This document shows, piece by piece, positions 33,151 to 42,647 of a stretch of DNA of 64,000 bases. The notes beneath the pieces were generated by a model. It had not been told where the DNA came from. It saw only the letters and a list, made by a program, of their open reading frames with translations, and did not search any database. The stretch comes from Rothia santali (GTDB taxonomy: Bacteria; Actinomycetota; Actinomycetes; Actinomycetales; Micrococcaceae): NCBI RefSeq assembly GCF_024199905.1, contig NZ_JANAFB010000001.1, positions 124,001 to 188,000 of the forward strand, in the 5' to 3' direction. Positions within the stretch are counted from its first letter, which is position 1, and every line of letters begins with the position of its first letter. Made by a program: the position numbers and the translations under genes.

Positions 33151-34425
33151 TCAGCGGGAGGCCTCCGGCCCGGCGTCGGGCTGGTTCCCGTCGGCCGGCG
33201 GGGCGGCGTCGTCGGGGGACTGGCTGCGCTTCATCGTCTCGGACTTCTCCGCGATCTTGTCCTCCACAGCGGCTTTCCGCTCGTCGCGCCGCTCGGAGCG
33301 GGCGTCGGCGACGGGCTCCTCGCGGGGCTCGACCTCCAGCGGCGCGTCCGGGTCGATGCTCGAGGCCGGCATCTCGAAGTCGTCGGGGTCCACCATGGTC
33401 CGGTTGGGATCGGCCTTGAGGTCCTCCTCGGTGATCCGCAGCTCGGGGGAGTCCACGATGGAGTCCTCCGGAGTGGCCGATTCCTCGGCCGCCTCCTCCT
33501 CGTCCGCGCCGCCTGCGAAGGGGTTGAGCGGGTCGATGGACGAGGAGCCGCCGTCGCCGAAGACCTTGCCGATGCCGCGCAGCGCGTCGCCCAGCTCGGT
33601 CGGGACGAACCACAGCTTGTTGGCGCTGCCCTCCGCGAGCTTGGGCAGGGTCTGCAGGTACTGGTAGCTCAGCAGCTTCTGCGAGGGGTTGGCGCGGTGG
33701 ATCGCGGTGAACACCTTGTGCACGGCCTGGGCCTCGCCGTCGGCGCGCAGGATCGCGGCCTTCGCGTCGCCCTCGGCGGAGAGGATGGCGGCCTGGCGCT
33801 CACCCTCGGCGGTGAGGATCTGCGACTGCTTCTGGCCCTCGGCGGTCAGGATCGCCGCGCGGCGGTCCCGCTCGGCGCGCATCTGCTTCTCCATCGAGTC
33901 CTGGATGGACATCGGCGGCTTGATCTCCTTGATGTCCACGCGGGACACGCGCAGGCCCCAGCGGCCGGTCGTGCTGTCCAGCACCCCGCGCAGCTCGGCG
34001 TTGATCTGATCGCGCGAGGTCAGCGTCTCCTCGAGGTTCAGGCCGCCGACGACGTTGCGCAGCGTCGCGCTGGTCAGCTCGTCCACCGCGTGGATGTAGT
34101 TGGTGATCTCGTAGGTCGCGGCCTGCGAGTTGGTGACCTGGAAGTAGACGACGGTGTCGATCCCGACCACCAGGTTGTCCTCGGTGATGACCGACTGCGA
34201 GGGGAACGAGACGACCTGCTCGCGCAGGTCGATCAGCGGCAGCACCCGGTCGATGAAGGGCACCGTGAAGTGGAGCCCGGGGTTGAGCGTCGCGTGGTAC
34301 TTGCCGAGGCGCTCCACGATGCCCGCGCGCGCCTGCGGGATGATGCGCACGGCCTTGAACAGCACGATCGCGACGAAGATGATCAGCAGGGCCAACAGCA
34401 CGATCAGTGCGATGGATCCTCCCAT
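33151..34425 (-). CDS. SPFH/band 7 (stomatin-like) membrane protein
   Basis: A 424-residue protein with one N-terminal transmembrane helix (residues 5-26) and an SPFH domain (residues 27-190: ARAGIVERLGKYHATLNPGLHF). A coiled-coil region contains four 12-residue repeats of the type ILTAEGERQAA (about residues 195-245). The last 120 residues are acidic and disordered. Such proteins form oligomers in membrane microdomains. The neighbouring NfeD gene is the usual partner, 35 bases upstream. Confidence 0.93.
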   Translation of the reverse strand: MGGSIALIVLLALLIIFVAIVLFKAVRIIPQARAGIVERLGKYHATLNPGLHFTVPFIDRVLPLIDLREQVVSFPSQSVITEDNLVVGIDTVVYFQVTNSQAATYEITNYIHAVDELTSATLRNVVGGLNLEETLTSRDQINAELRGVLDSTTGRWGLRVSRVDIKEIKPPMSIQDSMEKQMRAERDRRAAILTAEGQKQSQILTAEGERQAAILSAEGDAKAAILRADGEAQAVHKVFTAIHRANPSQKLLSYQYLQTLPKLAEGSANKLWFVPTELGDALRGIGKVFGDGGSSSIDPLNPFAGGADEEEAAEESATPEDSIVDSPELRITEEDLKADPNRTMVDPDDFEMPASSIDPDAPLEVEPREEPVADARSERRDERKAAVEDKIAEKSETMKRSQSPDDAAPPADGNQPDAGPEASR

Positions 34426-34460
34426 GGGTTCCTCCTAGGGTGGCGGTGAGTGGGGCAGGT

Positions 34461-34907
34461 TCAGGGGGTGGCCGGGGCGACGACGGCGGTCGCGCCGTCG
34501 ATCCGCACCACGCGGGCGAGCGAGCCCGCGGGCAGGACGACGTCGCCGTCGAGCCGCGCGGACCAGGTGTCGCCCTCGAGGCGCACCAAGCCCTGGCGGG
34601 CGGTCACGGTCTCCAGGACCTCGACGCGGGCGCCGATCAGCGCCTCCACGTTGTTGCGGGTGAGCGGGTCATCGGGTGTCAGCCGCCGCATGAGCGAGGG
34701 CCGCACGAGGATGATGAGCAGCAGCGACGCCACCGCGAACGCCAGCACCTGGATGACCCAGTTGCCGGTGAAGAACGAGGCGACCCCGGCGACGACCGCG
34801 CCGCCGGCCATCATGAGGCAGAAGAACTGCAGCGAGAACATCTCGATCAGCCCCAGCACCAGGACGGCGATCAGCCAGATCGCCCACGGGTTTGCGAGGA
34901 ACCACAC
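34461..34907 (-). CDS. NfeD-family membrane protein
   Basis: A 148-residue protein with three transmembrane helices and a C-terminal OB-fold (GARVEVLETVTARQGLVRLEGDTWSAR). NfeD partners of SPFH proteins help build their oligomeric scaffolds. GTG 34907 is chosen because the first helix starts directly after it; the longer frame to 34976 adds only a His/Gly/Arg-rich stretch. An AAAGGA element lies upstream at somewhat long spacing. Confidence 0.85.
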   Translation of the reverse strand: MWFLANPWAIWLIAVLVLGLIEMFSLQFFCLMMAGGAVVAGVASFFTGNWVIQVLAFAVASLLLIILVRPSLMRRLTPDDPLTRNNVEALIGARVEVLETVTARQGLVRLEGDTWSARLDGDVVLPAGSLARVVRIDGATAVVAPATP

Positions 34908-35084
34908 GGTTCGTCCACGTCCTTTCAGGTTGTGCTTCCTTCCATGGTGCCCGCCCGGGACCCCGGTTGCCAGCACCGTGTCTCGCGACGACGCCGCCCG
35001 GGCGGGCGAACCCTCCCGGACGGCGTCGTGCCTCGTGGGCCCGAGGATGCGGACGACGCCGTGCGCGCGCCGCCCGAGCGGGCC

Positions 35085-36455
35085 TCACACCTGGATGATG
35101 CCCATCAGCACCGCGCAGAGCAGCAGCACGATGCTGAAACCCCACATGATGAGGAAGGAGTACCGGATGTGCTGGCCGATGTTGGCCTCGGCCAGGCCCA
35201 GCGCGAGCCACATCGCGGGCGCGAACGGGCTGACGAAGGTCCCGATGATGTTGCCGACGATCAGCGCGTAGGCGGTCGAGGCGGTGTCCACCCCGAACCC
35301 TCCGGCCGTGGCGTCCACGAGCGGCAGCACCGAGAAGTAGTAGGCGTCGGTGCTGGTCAGCATGTCCATGGGCACGCCCAGGAAGCCCACCACGAGGTGC
35401 AGGTACTGGCCGAGCCCCTCCGGGATGACCTCCAGCAGCGACAGCGCGACCGACTCCAGCATGCCCGAGTCGTTGAGCACGCCGAGGAACACCGCGGCGG
35501 CGATGATCACTGCGGCCATCATGAGCGCGTTGGGCGCGTGCGCCTTGACCCGCTCCATCTGCTTCTTGGCGTTGCCAAAGTTCAGCGGCAGCGCGATGGC
35601 GACGCCGATGACGAACGCGAGCTCCGGGGGCAGGATGTCGGCCAGCATCGTGGCCACCACGGCCAGTGCCAGCACCACGTTGAGCCAGTAGACGACCCGG
35701 CCGCCATTGAGGTCGCGCTTGAGGTGGGCCCGGTCCTCGACCTGGCGCTGGCTGAAGTCGTCGGCGATGGTGCGGATGTCGACGTCGCCCACCGGCTGCA
35801 GGCGACCGGCGGCGACCCCCACGCGGATCCGGCGCGTCTCCCGCACCCCGAGGGCCGCGGCGAGCAGGATCAGCAGCCCCAGGCCGATGCCCTGCAGCGG
35901 GATGAGCGGCTGGTACAGCTGGATGGGCTCGGTGCCGGTCGCGGCGGCCGCGCGGATCAGCGGGCCGCCCCACGGGACCATGTTCATGATCGAGGCGCTC
36001 AGGCAGATCAGCAGGAGCAGCAGGTAGCGGCTCATGTTCAGCGCCCGGTACAGGGGGAGCAGCGCGGGCACGGTCAGCAGGAACGTGGTGGCGCCGGCGC
36101 CGTCCAGGTGGGCGATCGCGCCGATCAGGACGGTGCCCACCGTGACGAGGATCACCCGGCCGCGGGTCAGCAGGATCAGGCCCCGGATGACCGGGTCGAA
36201 CAGTCCGGCGTCGGAGAGGATCCCGAAGAAGATGATGGCGAAGATGAACATCACCACCACGCTTATGACGGACGCGAGGCCCGAGGAGAAGAAGTCGCCG
36301 ACGTCGCCCGGCCCGAAGCCGACGACGAGGGCGCCCGTGATGGGGATCAGGACCATGGCGACGACCGGGGACACGCGGCCCCAGATCAGCAGCCCGACCG
36401 TGACGACGATGATCCCGAGGCCGGCTATCGTCAGCATCGTTGATGGTTCGCTCAT
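35085..36455 (-). CDS. CitMHS-family divalent cation-citrate symporter
   Basis: A 456-residue transporter with about twelve transmembrane helices. The two halves have the inverted-repeat organisation of the CitMHS family, which imports citrate complexed with Mg2+ or other divalent cations. Distinct stretches are LDGAGATTFLLTVPALLPLYRAL and DMLTSTDAYYFSVLPL. ATG 36455 is used; no strong ribosome site is seen. No two-component system, which often controls these genes, is adjacent. Confidence 0.88.
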   Translation of the reverse strand: MSEPSTMLTIAGLGIIVVTVGLLIWGRVSPVVAMVLIPITGALVVGFGPGDVGDFFSSGLASVISVVVMFIFAIIFFGILSDAGLFDPVIRGLILLTRGRVILVTVGTVLIGAIAHLDGAGATTFLLTVPALLPLYRALNMSRYLLLLLICLSASIMNMVPWGGPLIRAAAATGTEPIQLYQPLIPLQGIGLGLLILLAAALGVRETRRIRVGVAAGRLQPVGDVDIRTIADDFSQRQVEDRAHLKRDLNGGRVVYWLNVVLALAVVATMLADILPPELAFVIGVAIALPLNFGNAKKQMERVKAHAPNALMMAAVIIAAAVFLGVLNDSGMLESVALSLLEVIPEGLGQYLHLVVGFLGVPMDMLTSTDAYYFSVLPLVDATAGGFGVDTASTAYALIVGNIIGTFVSPFAPAMWLALGLAEANIGQHIRYSFLIMWGFSIVLLLCAVLMGIIQV

Positions 36456-36979
36456 GTGCTCGGTGGAGACCTTTCTGGGGTGCGAGGCGAAGGTCCGCCG
36501 AACCCGTCGGTTCTCCGTCGAGGCGCGATCGTCCGGCGGATCGCAGCCGGGCCCACGGCTGCGACGAGAGGTTGGCCGGGCGGGTTCGACGTCGAGCCCG
36601 CCCGCGGGCCCCCCAAAGGTTCCCAGCGCGGTGTGGCGTGTGTCAAAGTGAGCGCCCGCGTGAGGCGACATGGAGCCTCCGCTACGGCCCGTCCCAATAA
36701 GCCGATAATCTACATTATGTAAAGTAGACCGTCCGCGCGATCCCCCGCGCGGCATGCGCCACGTCCTCGGACCCGTGCCATGTGCTCCTGCCGCGCGACC
36801 CCCGTCCTCCGAGGCCGCTCACCCGGCCGGCGTCGTGCGCGAGAGTTATCCACAGGCCGCGCGAGATCCCACGGGTGCGCCCGCGCGCCGGCCCGTCCGG
36901 CTCCGCCGCGTGCAGGAATGCGCCCCGAACCCGTTCCGACCTGCGCCGATGAGCTTTCCACGGGACGCGGCGTGCCACG
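36456..36979. other. Divergent intergenic region with AT-rich dyad and a DnaA-box match
   Basis: This 524-base spacer separates the citrate transporter from the MFS gene. Its only AT-rich part contains an imperfect dyad at 36709-36728 (TCTAC-N-TTA-N2-TAA-N-GTAGA), a plausible operator about 250 bases upstream of the transporter. A TTATCCACA sequence, matching a DnaA box, is at 36844-36852. No open frame with convincing coding character was found. Confidence 0.5.
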
Positions 36980-38194
36980 ATGGTCACCGTGCCGTCATCC
37001 CGTGATCCGCGTTACCTCGACGCGCTGAGGCTTCCCGGCGCGGCGCCGACCCTGGGCGCCGCGCTGACGGGGCGCGCCGCCTACGCGATGGACGTGCTGC
37101 CGATGCTCTACGCCGTCTCGGCCGCCACGGGGTCGATCGGCTCGGCCGGCCTCGCGGTGGCGGCCTACGGCGCGACGGCCGGCGTCCTGGCGCCGGTGAG
37201 GGCCCGGCTGATCGACCGGCACGGCGCCCGTCCCGTGCTGGCGGTGCTCACGGTGCTGTTCGGCCTGTCCATCGCGGGGCTCGCGGCGGGCAGCGCGTGG
37301 GGGGCCTCCGGCGTCGTGCTGATCCTGCTGGCGGCGGTGATCGGGGCCTGCGCGCCGCCGCTGGGACCGACGATGCGGGTGGCCTGGGGCCGCCTGGCCC
37401 CCGACCGGGAGCTGCTGCGGCGCGGGCTGAGCCTCGACGCCGTGTGCGAGGAGCTGCTGTTCCTCGCCGGGCCCGCGCTCGGCGGCCTCGCGCTGGCGGT
37501 CCTCCCGCCCGAGGCGGTGCTGCTGGGGCTCGCGGGCCTCGCGATGCTCGGCGGACTGGGGTTCGCGGCGACGCCGGTGGTCGGGCGCCTGGGTCCCGCC
37601 GCGGCCGGCGCCTCGGCCGTCGCGAGGCCCCGATCGGTCCTGCGCGAGCCGGGCTTCGTCCGCCTCCTGGTGCCGGTCCTGGTCGCCGGCGGGGTCTCCG
37701 GGGCGCTGACCGTCATGGTGCCGCTCCAGCTGGCCGACTCCGGGGGTGCGGGCGCGGCCGGCGTCGTGCTCGCGCTGTTCGGGGTCGGCAGCGCGCTGGG
37801 CGGCCTGGCCTACGGCGCGATCCGGCTCCCCGGGGGGCCGTTCCGCCAGCTGACGGTCTCCGCGGCGCTGCTCGTGGCGCTGAGCGCGCCGATGGGGCTG
37901 GTCGCGGGTCCGGTGGCCGCGGGCGCCCTCTTGGCGGCGGCCGGGCTGTTCTTCGCCCCGGTGCTGGTGGCCGCGTACCTGGCGGCGCACGACGCCGGTG
38001 GGGCGGGCCGGGAGAACTCGGCCTCGACCTGGGTCAACACCGCCCACAACCTCGGCTCCTCGGCGGCGACGGCGGCGGCCGGGGTGCTCGCGGAGTCCCT
38101 CGGCGGACCGGCCGCGATGGCCTGCGTGACCGGGGTGGCGCTGGCGCTGCTGGTGGCCGCGGCGGCACGGAGCGGGCGCGCCCGCTCTGAGTGA
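36980..38194 (+). CDS. MFS transporter
   Basis: A 404-residue protein with about twelve transmembrane segments and the MFS loop motif APVRARLIDRHGARPVL between helices 2 and 3. The second half starts near residue 210 after a short loop. No substrate is evident. ATG 36980 is used, but GTG 36989 is an alternative. It is followed by an unrelated DUF1345 gene after 87 bases. Confidence 0.85.
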   Translation: MVTVPSSRDPRYLDALRLPGAAPTLGAALTGRAAYAMDVLPMLYAVSAATGSIGSAGLAVAAYGATAGVLAPVRARLIDRHGARPVLAVLTVLFGLSIAGLAAGSAWGASGVVLILLAAVIGACAPPLGPTMRVAWGRLAPDRELLRRGLSLDAVCEELLFLAGPALGGLALAVLPPEAVLLGLAGLAMLGGLGFAATPVVGRLGPAAAGASAVARPRSVLREPGFVRLLVPVLVAGGVSGALTVMVPLQLADSGGAGAAGVVLALFGVGSALGGLAYGAIRLPGGPFRQLTVSAALLVALSAPMGLVAGPVAAGALLAAAGLFFAPVLVAAYLAAHDAGGAGRENSASTWVNTAHNLGSSAATAAAGVLAESLGGPAAMACVTGVALALLVAAAARSGRARSE

Positions 38195-38281
38195 CCCGGG
38201 ATCAGCCGCGCCCGTCCGCGCCGTGAGGTAGCGTGAGCGAAACGCCGCCCGGGCGGCCCGGCCGATGCGAGGTGCACCCGA

Positions 38282-38923
38282 ATGCCCGTCAGCTTCCTCT
38301 CCCGCGCCGTCGTCAGGGGCCTCGGCTCGCTCGTCGCCGGGCTGACGGCCGGGGCCGCGCTCCTGGCCGTGACCCTGCTCCCCCACATCGCGCTGCTCAC
38401 GGCGATCTCGGTCGCGGCCGCGCTGTTCGCGGTGACCGGGCTCGCCGTGCTGTGGCCCATGGACGCCGACCGCACCCGCGACTTCGCCTACCGCGAGGAC
38501 TTCAAGCCCTTCGTGGACGAGGTCATCGTCGTCGTCGCGACCCTGGGCGGGCTGGCCGGCATCCTGGTGGTGCTGGTGCTCGGGAACCAGGGGTCGGACG
38601 ACGGCGCGGCCATCCTGGCGCTGCTGGCCGCCTTCGGCACGTGGGCCTGCCTCCACACGATGTATGCCGCGCGGTACGCCTACATCTACTACCGGGACCC
38701 GTCGCGGAAGGTCATCGACTTCAACACCGACGAGCCGCCCACCTACCAGGACTTCTTCTACTTCAGCTTCGCCGTGGGAATGACCTACGGGATCACGGAC
38801 ACCGCCGTGTCGGACCGTGAGGTCAGGGTGATCGTGCTGCGGCACAGCATCATCTCGTACGTGTTCGGGGCGGCGATCATCGCCACGGCGATCAACCTCG
38901 TGGTGGACGCCATCTCGATCTAG
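38282..38923 (+). CDS. DUF1345 membrane protein
   Basis: A 213-residue membrane protein with about five helices. The YKFVYRD-like segment YAARYAYIYYRDPSRKVIDF and the motif DFFYFSFAVGMTYGITDTAVSDREVR are hallmarks of DUF1345, a family without known function. A GAGGTG element precedes the ATG, and TAGCGT around 38228 may be the -10. Confidence 0.88.
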   Translation: MPVSFLSRAVVRGLGSLVAGLTAGAALLAVTLLPHIALLTAISVAAALFAVTGLAVLWPMDADRTRDFAYREDFKPFVDEVIVVVATLGGLAGILVVLVLGNQGSDDGAAILALLAAFGTWACLHTMYAARYAYIYYRDPSRKVIDFNTDEPPTYQDFFYFSFAVGMTYGITDTAVSDREVRVIVLRHSIISYVFGAAIIATAINLVVDAISI

Positions 38924-39048
38924 GCCCCCGGCCGGGCCGCTCCCCGTGGGCCGACGCCGCGAGTCCGCCGCGTCGGCTCACGATCCTCCCGGCGCCGCCT
39001 CGTCCGGCGCGGCCCCGTCCGGCGCGGCCCCGCTCGCACCGGATCCGC

Positions 39049-40410
39049 TCACGGCCGCCGCGTATGCCGGTCGAGGTCCCGCTGCGCCTTGGGCCGCTCG
39101 ATCAGGATCATGACCATGCCCAGCAGCCACAGCGGGAACTGCAGCGCCATGGCGACCTTGAAGGAGCCCAGGTCGTAGGTCTCGGGCGTCCCGCTGCCCT
39201 GGAGGTCCAGCGCGACGCCGATCAGCAGGATCGCCACCAGCGCGGCCGTGAAGCCGCCCATGTTGGCCAGGCCCGTCGCGATGCCCAGCTGCCGCGCCGG
39301 CGCGTGGGAGCGCACGACGTCGAACGCGATCATCGACAGCGGGATCCCGGCCCCCATCACGACCGCGACCACGCCCGCGACCCACACCGGCGCCGCACCC
39401 GGCCACGCCAGCAGCACCGCCCAGGACCCGAGCATCACGACGACGCCGTAGAAGGCCATCCGCACCCGGTGGCGGGCGAAGCGCGAGAGGATCGGCCCGA
39501 ACAGCACGGCCGTGACCATCGAGGAGATGACCGCGGCGTTGAGCACCCCGGCCGCCGCGGCGAACGGGTAGCCGAGCCCGCCGGTGAGGAACGGCGTCCC
39601 CCACAGCAGGAGGAAGCTGTCCGCGGAGAACATCGTGGCGAAGTGGATCCAGAAGGCCAGCCGGATCCCCGGCCGCCGGGCCAGGGACCGTAGGGCCGGC
39701 AGCACGCCGCTCGAGCCGGGCCCGACGACGGGCAGCACCTCGGTGATGATCAGCATCCCGGTCTCCACCGACTCGGGCGCCGCGGCCGGCCGCGCGACCC
39801 GGTTCCGGCCGGTGAGACGCTCGAGCAGGGTCCCGACGCCGGGCCCGTCGCGCAGCAGCAGCGCCACCAGCACCATGACGACGGCGCCGAAGCCGGCCAG
39901 CGCCGCGAACCCGGCGAACCAGCCGGCGGCCCCGACCAGCGCGGCGAGCGGCGCGATGGCCAGCAGCTGCCCGACCTGCCCCACCAGCCCGGTCGCCTGG
40001 TTGACCACCGGCGTCTGGCGCCGGGTGAACCACTCGGCCACGAGCCTAACGAGCGAGGTGAAGATGCACGCGTCGCCCGCGCCCATGACCACGCGCGCGG
40101 CGATCGCGACCGGGATGGACTCGGTCGCGCCCAGGGCGAGCTGCCCCAGCGACATCGCGGCCAGCCCCGTGGCCACGACCCACGAGACCCCGAAGCGGTC
40201 GAGGCCGATGCCGACGGGGATCTGGCACCCGGCGTACACCACGAGCTGCAGCACCACGAAGGTGGACAGCGTCGTGGCCTCGGCCGAGAAGTGCTCCTGG
40301 GCCACGGGCCCCAGCGCGGAGAACGAGCTGCGGTTCACGACCGCGATCAGGTAGGCGCACAGGCCGACGGACCAGATGATCCACTTGAGCTTCGAATTTC
40401 GTGTCGTCAC
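39049..40410 (-). CDS. MFS transporter
   Basis: A 453-residue protein with twelve predicted helices and a cytoplasmic loop at about residues 200-235. The N-terminal VNRSSFSALGPVAQEHF and GIGLDRFGVSW segments place it in the MFS, close to organic-anion-type members; no substrate can be assigned. GTG 40410 lies six bases after TAGAGT (40417-40422), a leaderless arrangement. Confidence 0.87.
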   Translation of the reverse strand: MTTRNSKLKWIIWSVGLCAYLIAVVNRSSFSALGPVAQEHFSAEATTLSTFVVLQLVVYAGCQIPVGIGLDRFGVSWVVATGLAAMSLGQLALGATESIPVAIAARVVMGAGDACIFTSLVRLVAEWFTRRQTPVVNQATGLVGQVGQLLAIAPLAALVGAAGWFAGFAALAGFGAVVMVLVALLLRDGPGVGTLLERLTGRNRVARPAAAPESVETGMLIITEVLPVVGPGSSGVLPALRSLARRPGIRLAFWIHFATMFSADSFLLLWGTPFLTGGLGYPFAAAAGVLNAAVISSMVTAVLFGPILSRFARHRVRMAFYGVVVMLGSWAVLLAWPGAAPVWVAGVVAVVMGAGIPLSMIAFDVVRSHAPARQLGIATGLANMGGFTAALVAILLIGVALDLQGSGTPETYDLGSFKVAMALQFPLWLLGMVMILIERPKAQRDLDRHTRRP

Positions 40411-40733
40411 CGTCCGACTCTATCCGCCGCCGCAACTCGGCGCTCGCGCCGGCGTCGCACCCGGTACGGCATCGCACCAGATGCGGCGTCGCACCCGGTA
40501 CGGCGCCCGACGTCGCGCTCCCCCGCCGGTGCGACCTCACCGTCTGCGGCACCCACCTCCCGCGCGTTCGCCGGTCTGGCCCGCACTCTGGCGCGGCACG
40601 AACGTTCACCCGCCCATCCGACGTCCCGAAACCCACCGCCGAGTCCCAAACGTTGACGGGCATTGACGCCCGGTGCGAAGATGGAGGCATCACCGCACGA
40701 CCCACGACCCACGACCATTGGACGGGAGCAGCG
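40411..40733. other. Divergent spacer with a 20-bp direct repeat and TA promoter
   Basis: A 20-base sequence GGCGTCGCACCCGGTACGGC occurs twice at 40451-40470 and 40485-40504, within a stretch of related decayed copies. Nearer the antitoxin gene are two TTGACG hexamers (40653-40658 and 40663-40668), a dyad CGGGC-N6-GCCCG overlapping them, and a possible -10 GAAGAT at 40677-40682. This is a plausible autoregulated toxin-antitoxin promoter. Confidence 0.5.
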
Positions 40734-41411
40734 ATGTCACCCACCGCGCACCAGAACGCCGCCGCCTCGCGCATCCGCCGCCAGCGGGTGCGCGCGCGCC
40801 GCCTCGCCGCGGGGGACGTCCGCTTCGGCGCGGAGGGCAAGGGCATCGGCGACCCGGCGTCGTCGCCCCCGCGGCCCGGCTCGCCGACGCGGCGGATCGC
40901 GGAGGACCTCGCGGCGATGGTCCGCGACCTGGACCGCCGCGGCGAGCTGGAGGGCCTGACCCTGCAGCAGCGGCGCGAGGTCGTCGACGCCGCCCGGGAC
41001 GCGATGCGCACCCAGCTGCGCCAGCGCGAGGTCAACGACCGCATCGGCCCGCTCCTCACCCTGGACCGGACGCGCGCCTACCTGGGAGTCGGCTCGCGCC
41101 AGGCGGTGGACGGCCGGGTCAAGCGGCACACGCTGCTGCGCGTGGTCACCGCCGACGGCGTCTCGCTCTTCCCCGAGTTCCAGTTCGCCCGCGGCCGGGT
41201 CAAGCCCGCGCTCCCCCGCCTCTACGACGTCCTGCTCGGCTCGGGCGCGGACCCGTGGACCGTGGTCTACTGGCTGACCGCCCCGGTGGGGGTCGACGGA
41301 GGGACGCGCGCGCTCGACGTCGTGGACTCCGGCGACGAGGACGCGATCGCCGATCTCCTGGACCAGGCGCGCCGCGACGCCGCCGGCTGGAGCGACGCCG
41401 TTGCCCGCTGA
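40734..41411 (+). CDS. Xre/MbcA/ParS-type antitoxin
   Basis: A 225-residue protein whose C-terminal part (TVVYWLTAPVGVDGGTRALDVVD-SGDEDAIADLLDQAR) resembles the toxin-binding domain of Xre/MbcA/ParS antitoxins (DUF2384). The N-terminal 100 residues are Arg-rich and helical, and a DNA-binding role is likely. A GGGAG ribosome site precedes ATG 40734. The downstream RES-domain toxin overlaps its end, the usual order for this module. Confidence 0.75.
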   Translation: MSPTAHQNAAASRIRRQRVRARRLAAGDVRFGAEGKGIGDPASSPPRPGSPTRRIAEDLAAMVRDLDRRGELEGLTLQQRREVVDAARDAMRTQLRQREVNDRIGPLLTLDRTRAYLGVGSRQAVDGRVKRHTLLRVVTADGVSLFPEFQFARGRVKPALPRLYDVLLGSGADPWTVVYWLTAPVGVDGGTRALDVVDSGDEDAIADLLDQARRDAAGWSDAVAR

Positions 41412-42032
41412 GCGCCACGAGAGCACCGTCCCTCGGCCCGGCGCGCCCGAGCTCTACGCCGACTTCCCGGCGCACCTCACCGCGGACGGGGACCGCTGGT
41501 ACCGCGTCCACCGCCGCGAGCACTCGCCGTGGTGGTACTCCTGCTCCCCCGGCCGGTTCAACCTGCGCGCGCCGCGCGGGACGCTGAACACCGCCTCGGA
41601 CCCCTCCTGCGCGGCGCGCGAGATGCTCGGGCCGCGCCTGGTCGGGGGCCACCGCGTGCCGGGGGCGCACGTGGCGGGCCTCGTCATCACGGCGCTGAGC
41701 CTCCGCCGCTGCGCGCCGCCGACCTGCTCTCCGGCCGCGCGCCCCGCTACGGCCTCGTCGCCGGGGACATGTCCGCCCCGCGCGAGGACGCCTACGCCCT
41801 GACCCGCGACTGGGCCGGCGCCTTCGACGAGGCGGGGTTCGACGCCGTGCGCTCCCGCTCGCGCTTCGGCGCCGGCGAGACCCCGCTCTGCCTCTACGTC
41901 TTCGGCCCCGCGGGCGAGCACGAGGGCGGTCCCGCCGAGGAGCACGCGCGCCTCGGCGCATTCCTCGAGGACGAGCTGGGGCTGGCCGTGGACCCGGTGC
42001 CGCACTCCGTGGACCTCGTCGTGAAGGACTGA
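41401..42032 (+). pseudogene. Frameshifted RES-domain toxin
   Basis: The N-terminal half, from TTG 41401, reads RWYRVHRREHSPWWYSC, SPGRFNLRAPRGTLNTASDP and CAAREMLGPRL, which are RES-domain landmarks (conserved Arg, GRF and A..E). After ITALSL the frame decays. The remaining half (LRAADLLSGRAPRYG, DWAGAFDEAGFDAVRSRSRF, HSVDLVVKD) is in another frame and ends at 42032. One base added near 41699-41712 joins both. Active RES toxins degrade NAD+; as sequenced this toxin would be inactive while its antitoxin remains intact. Confidence 0.75.
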
Positions 42033-42231
42033 GCGCCGGAGGCGCGGCCTCGGTGCCGGCCGTGGGACCGGTGCCGCATCTCGGATGCCGGCCACGCGGG
42101 CCAGACGCTGCAACTCTGGCCCCGGCTGCCCGGGCTGGTCGCCGCTTCCCCTGCCCCGCCCGCACGGGCCGACCGCCACTTCTCATGCCCTGGCCGCACG
42201 GGCCGGTAGCCGCATCGGATATGTTCGAGGG

Positions 42232-42621
42232 ATGCAGAGCACGGAAATCGGATCCCGACCGTCCACCGCCGTCGTCAGCTTGGCCCTCGCCGCCGACGTC
42301 GTCCTGGTCGTCGTCTTCGCCGCCTTCGGGCGCAGCGCCCACGGAGAGAGCCTCGCCGGCCTCCCCCTCACCGCCTGGCCCTTCCTCGTGGGGCTGCTGG
42401 TCGGGTGGGCGGCATCGCGCGCCTGGCGGCGCCCCCTGTCCGTCCTGCCCACCGGGCTTCTCCTGTGGCTCAGCACCGTGGCCATCGGCGTGGGGCTCCG
42501 GGCCGTGACGGGGCAGGGCACGCACTGGTCCTTCGTGATCGTCGCGCTGATCGTCACGGCCGTCTTCCTCATGGGCTACCGGTTGATCGCGAGTGGCATC
42601 GCACGATTCAGAAAACGCTGA
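42232..42621 (+). CDS. DUF3054 membrane protein
   Basis: A 129-residue protein with four predicted helices: ALAADVVLVVVFAAFG, LPLTAWPFLVGLLVGW, VLPTGLLLWLSTVAIG and FVIVALIVTAVFLMGYR. The D in ALAADVV and the RAVTGQGTHWSFVIVA segment fit DUF3054, a conserved actinobacterial family of unknown function. TATGTT at 42220-42225 precedes ATG 42232 by six bases, a leaderless layout. Confidence 0.85.
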   Translation: MQSTEIGSRPSTAVVSLALAADVVLVVVFAAFGRSAHGESLAGLPLTAWPFLVGLLVGWAASRAWRRPLSVLPTGLLLWLSTVAIGVGLRAVTGQGTHWSFVIVALIVTAVFLMGYRLIASGIARFRKR

Positions 42622-42647
42622 CCGAGAACCACCTCGAACATAAACCT

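Noticed and set aside
34407-36443. A 678-codon plus-strand frame opposite the NfeD and CitMHS genes.
   Set aside because: Composition is dominated by His, Asp, Arg and Gln in a shadow pattern; the minus strand encodes clear membrane proteins.
36844-36852. TTATCCACA as part of a replication origin.
   Set aside because: Only one perfect DnaA box is present and neither dnaA, dnaN nor an AT-rich unwinding region is nearby.
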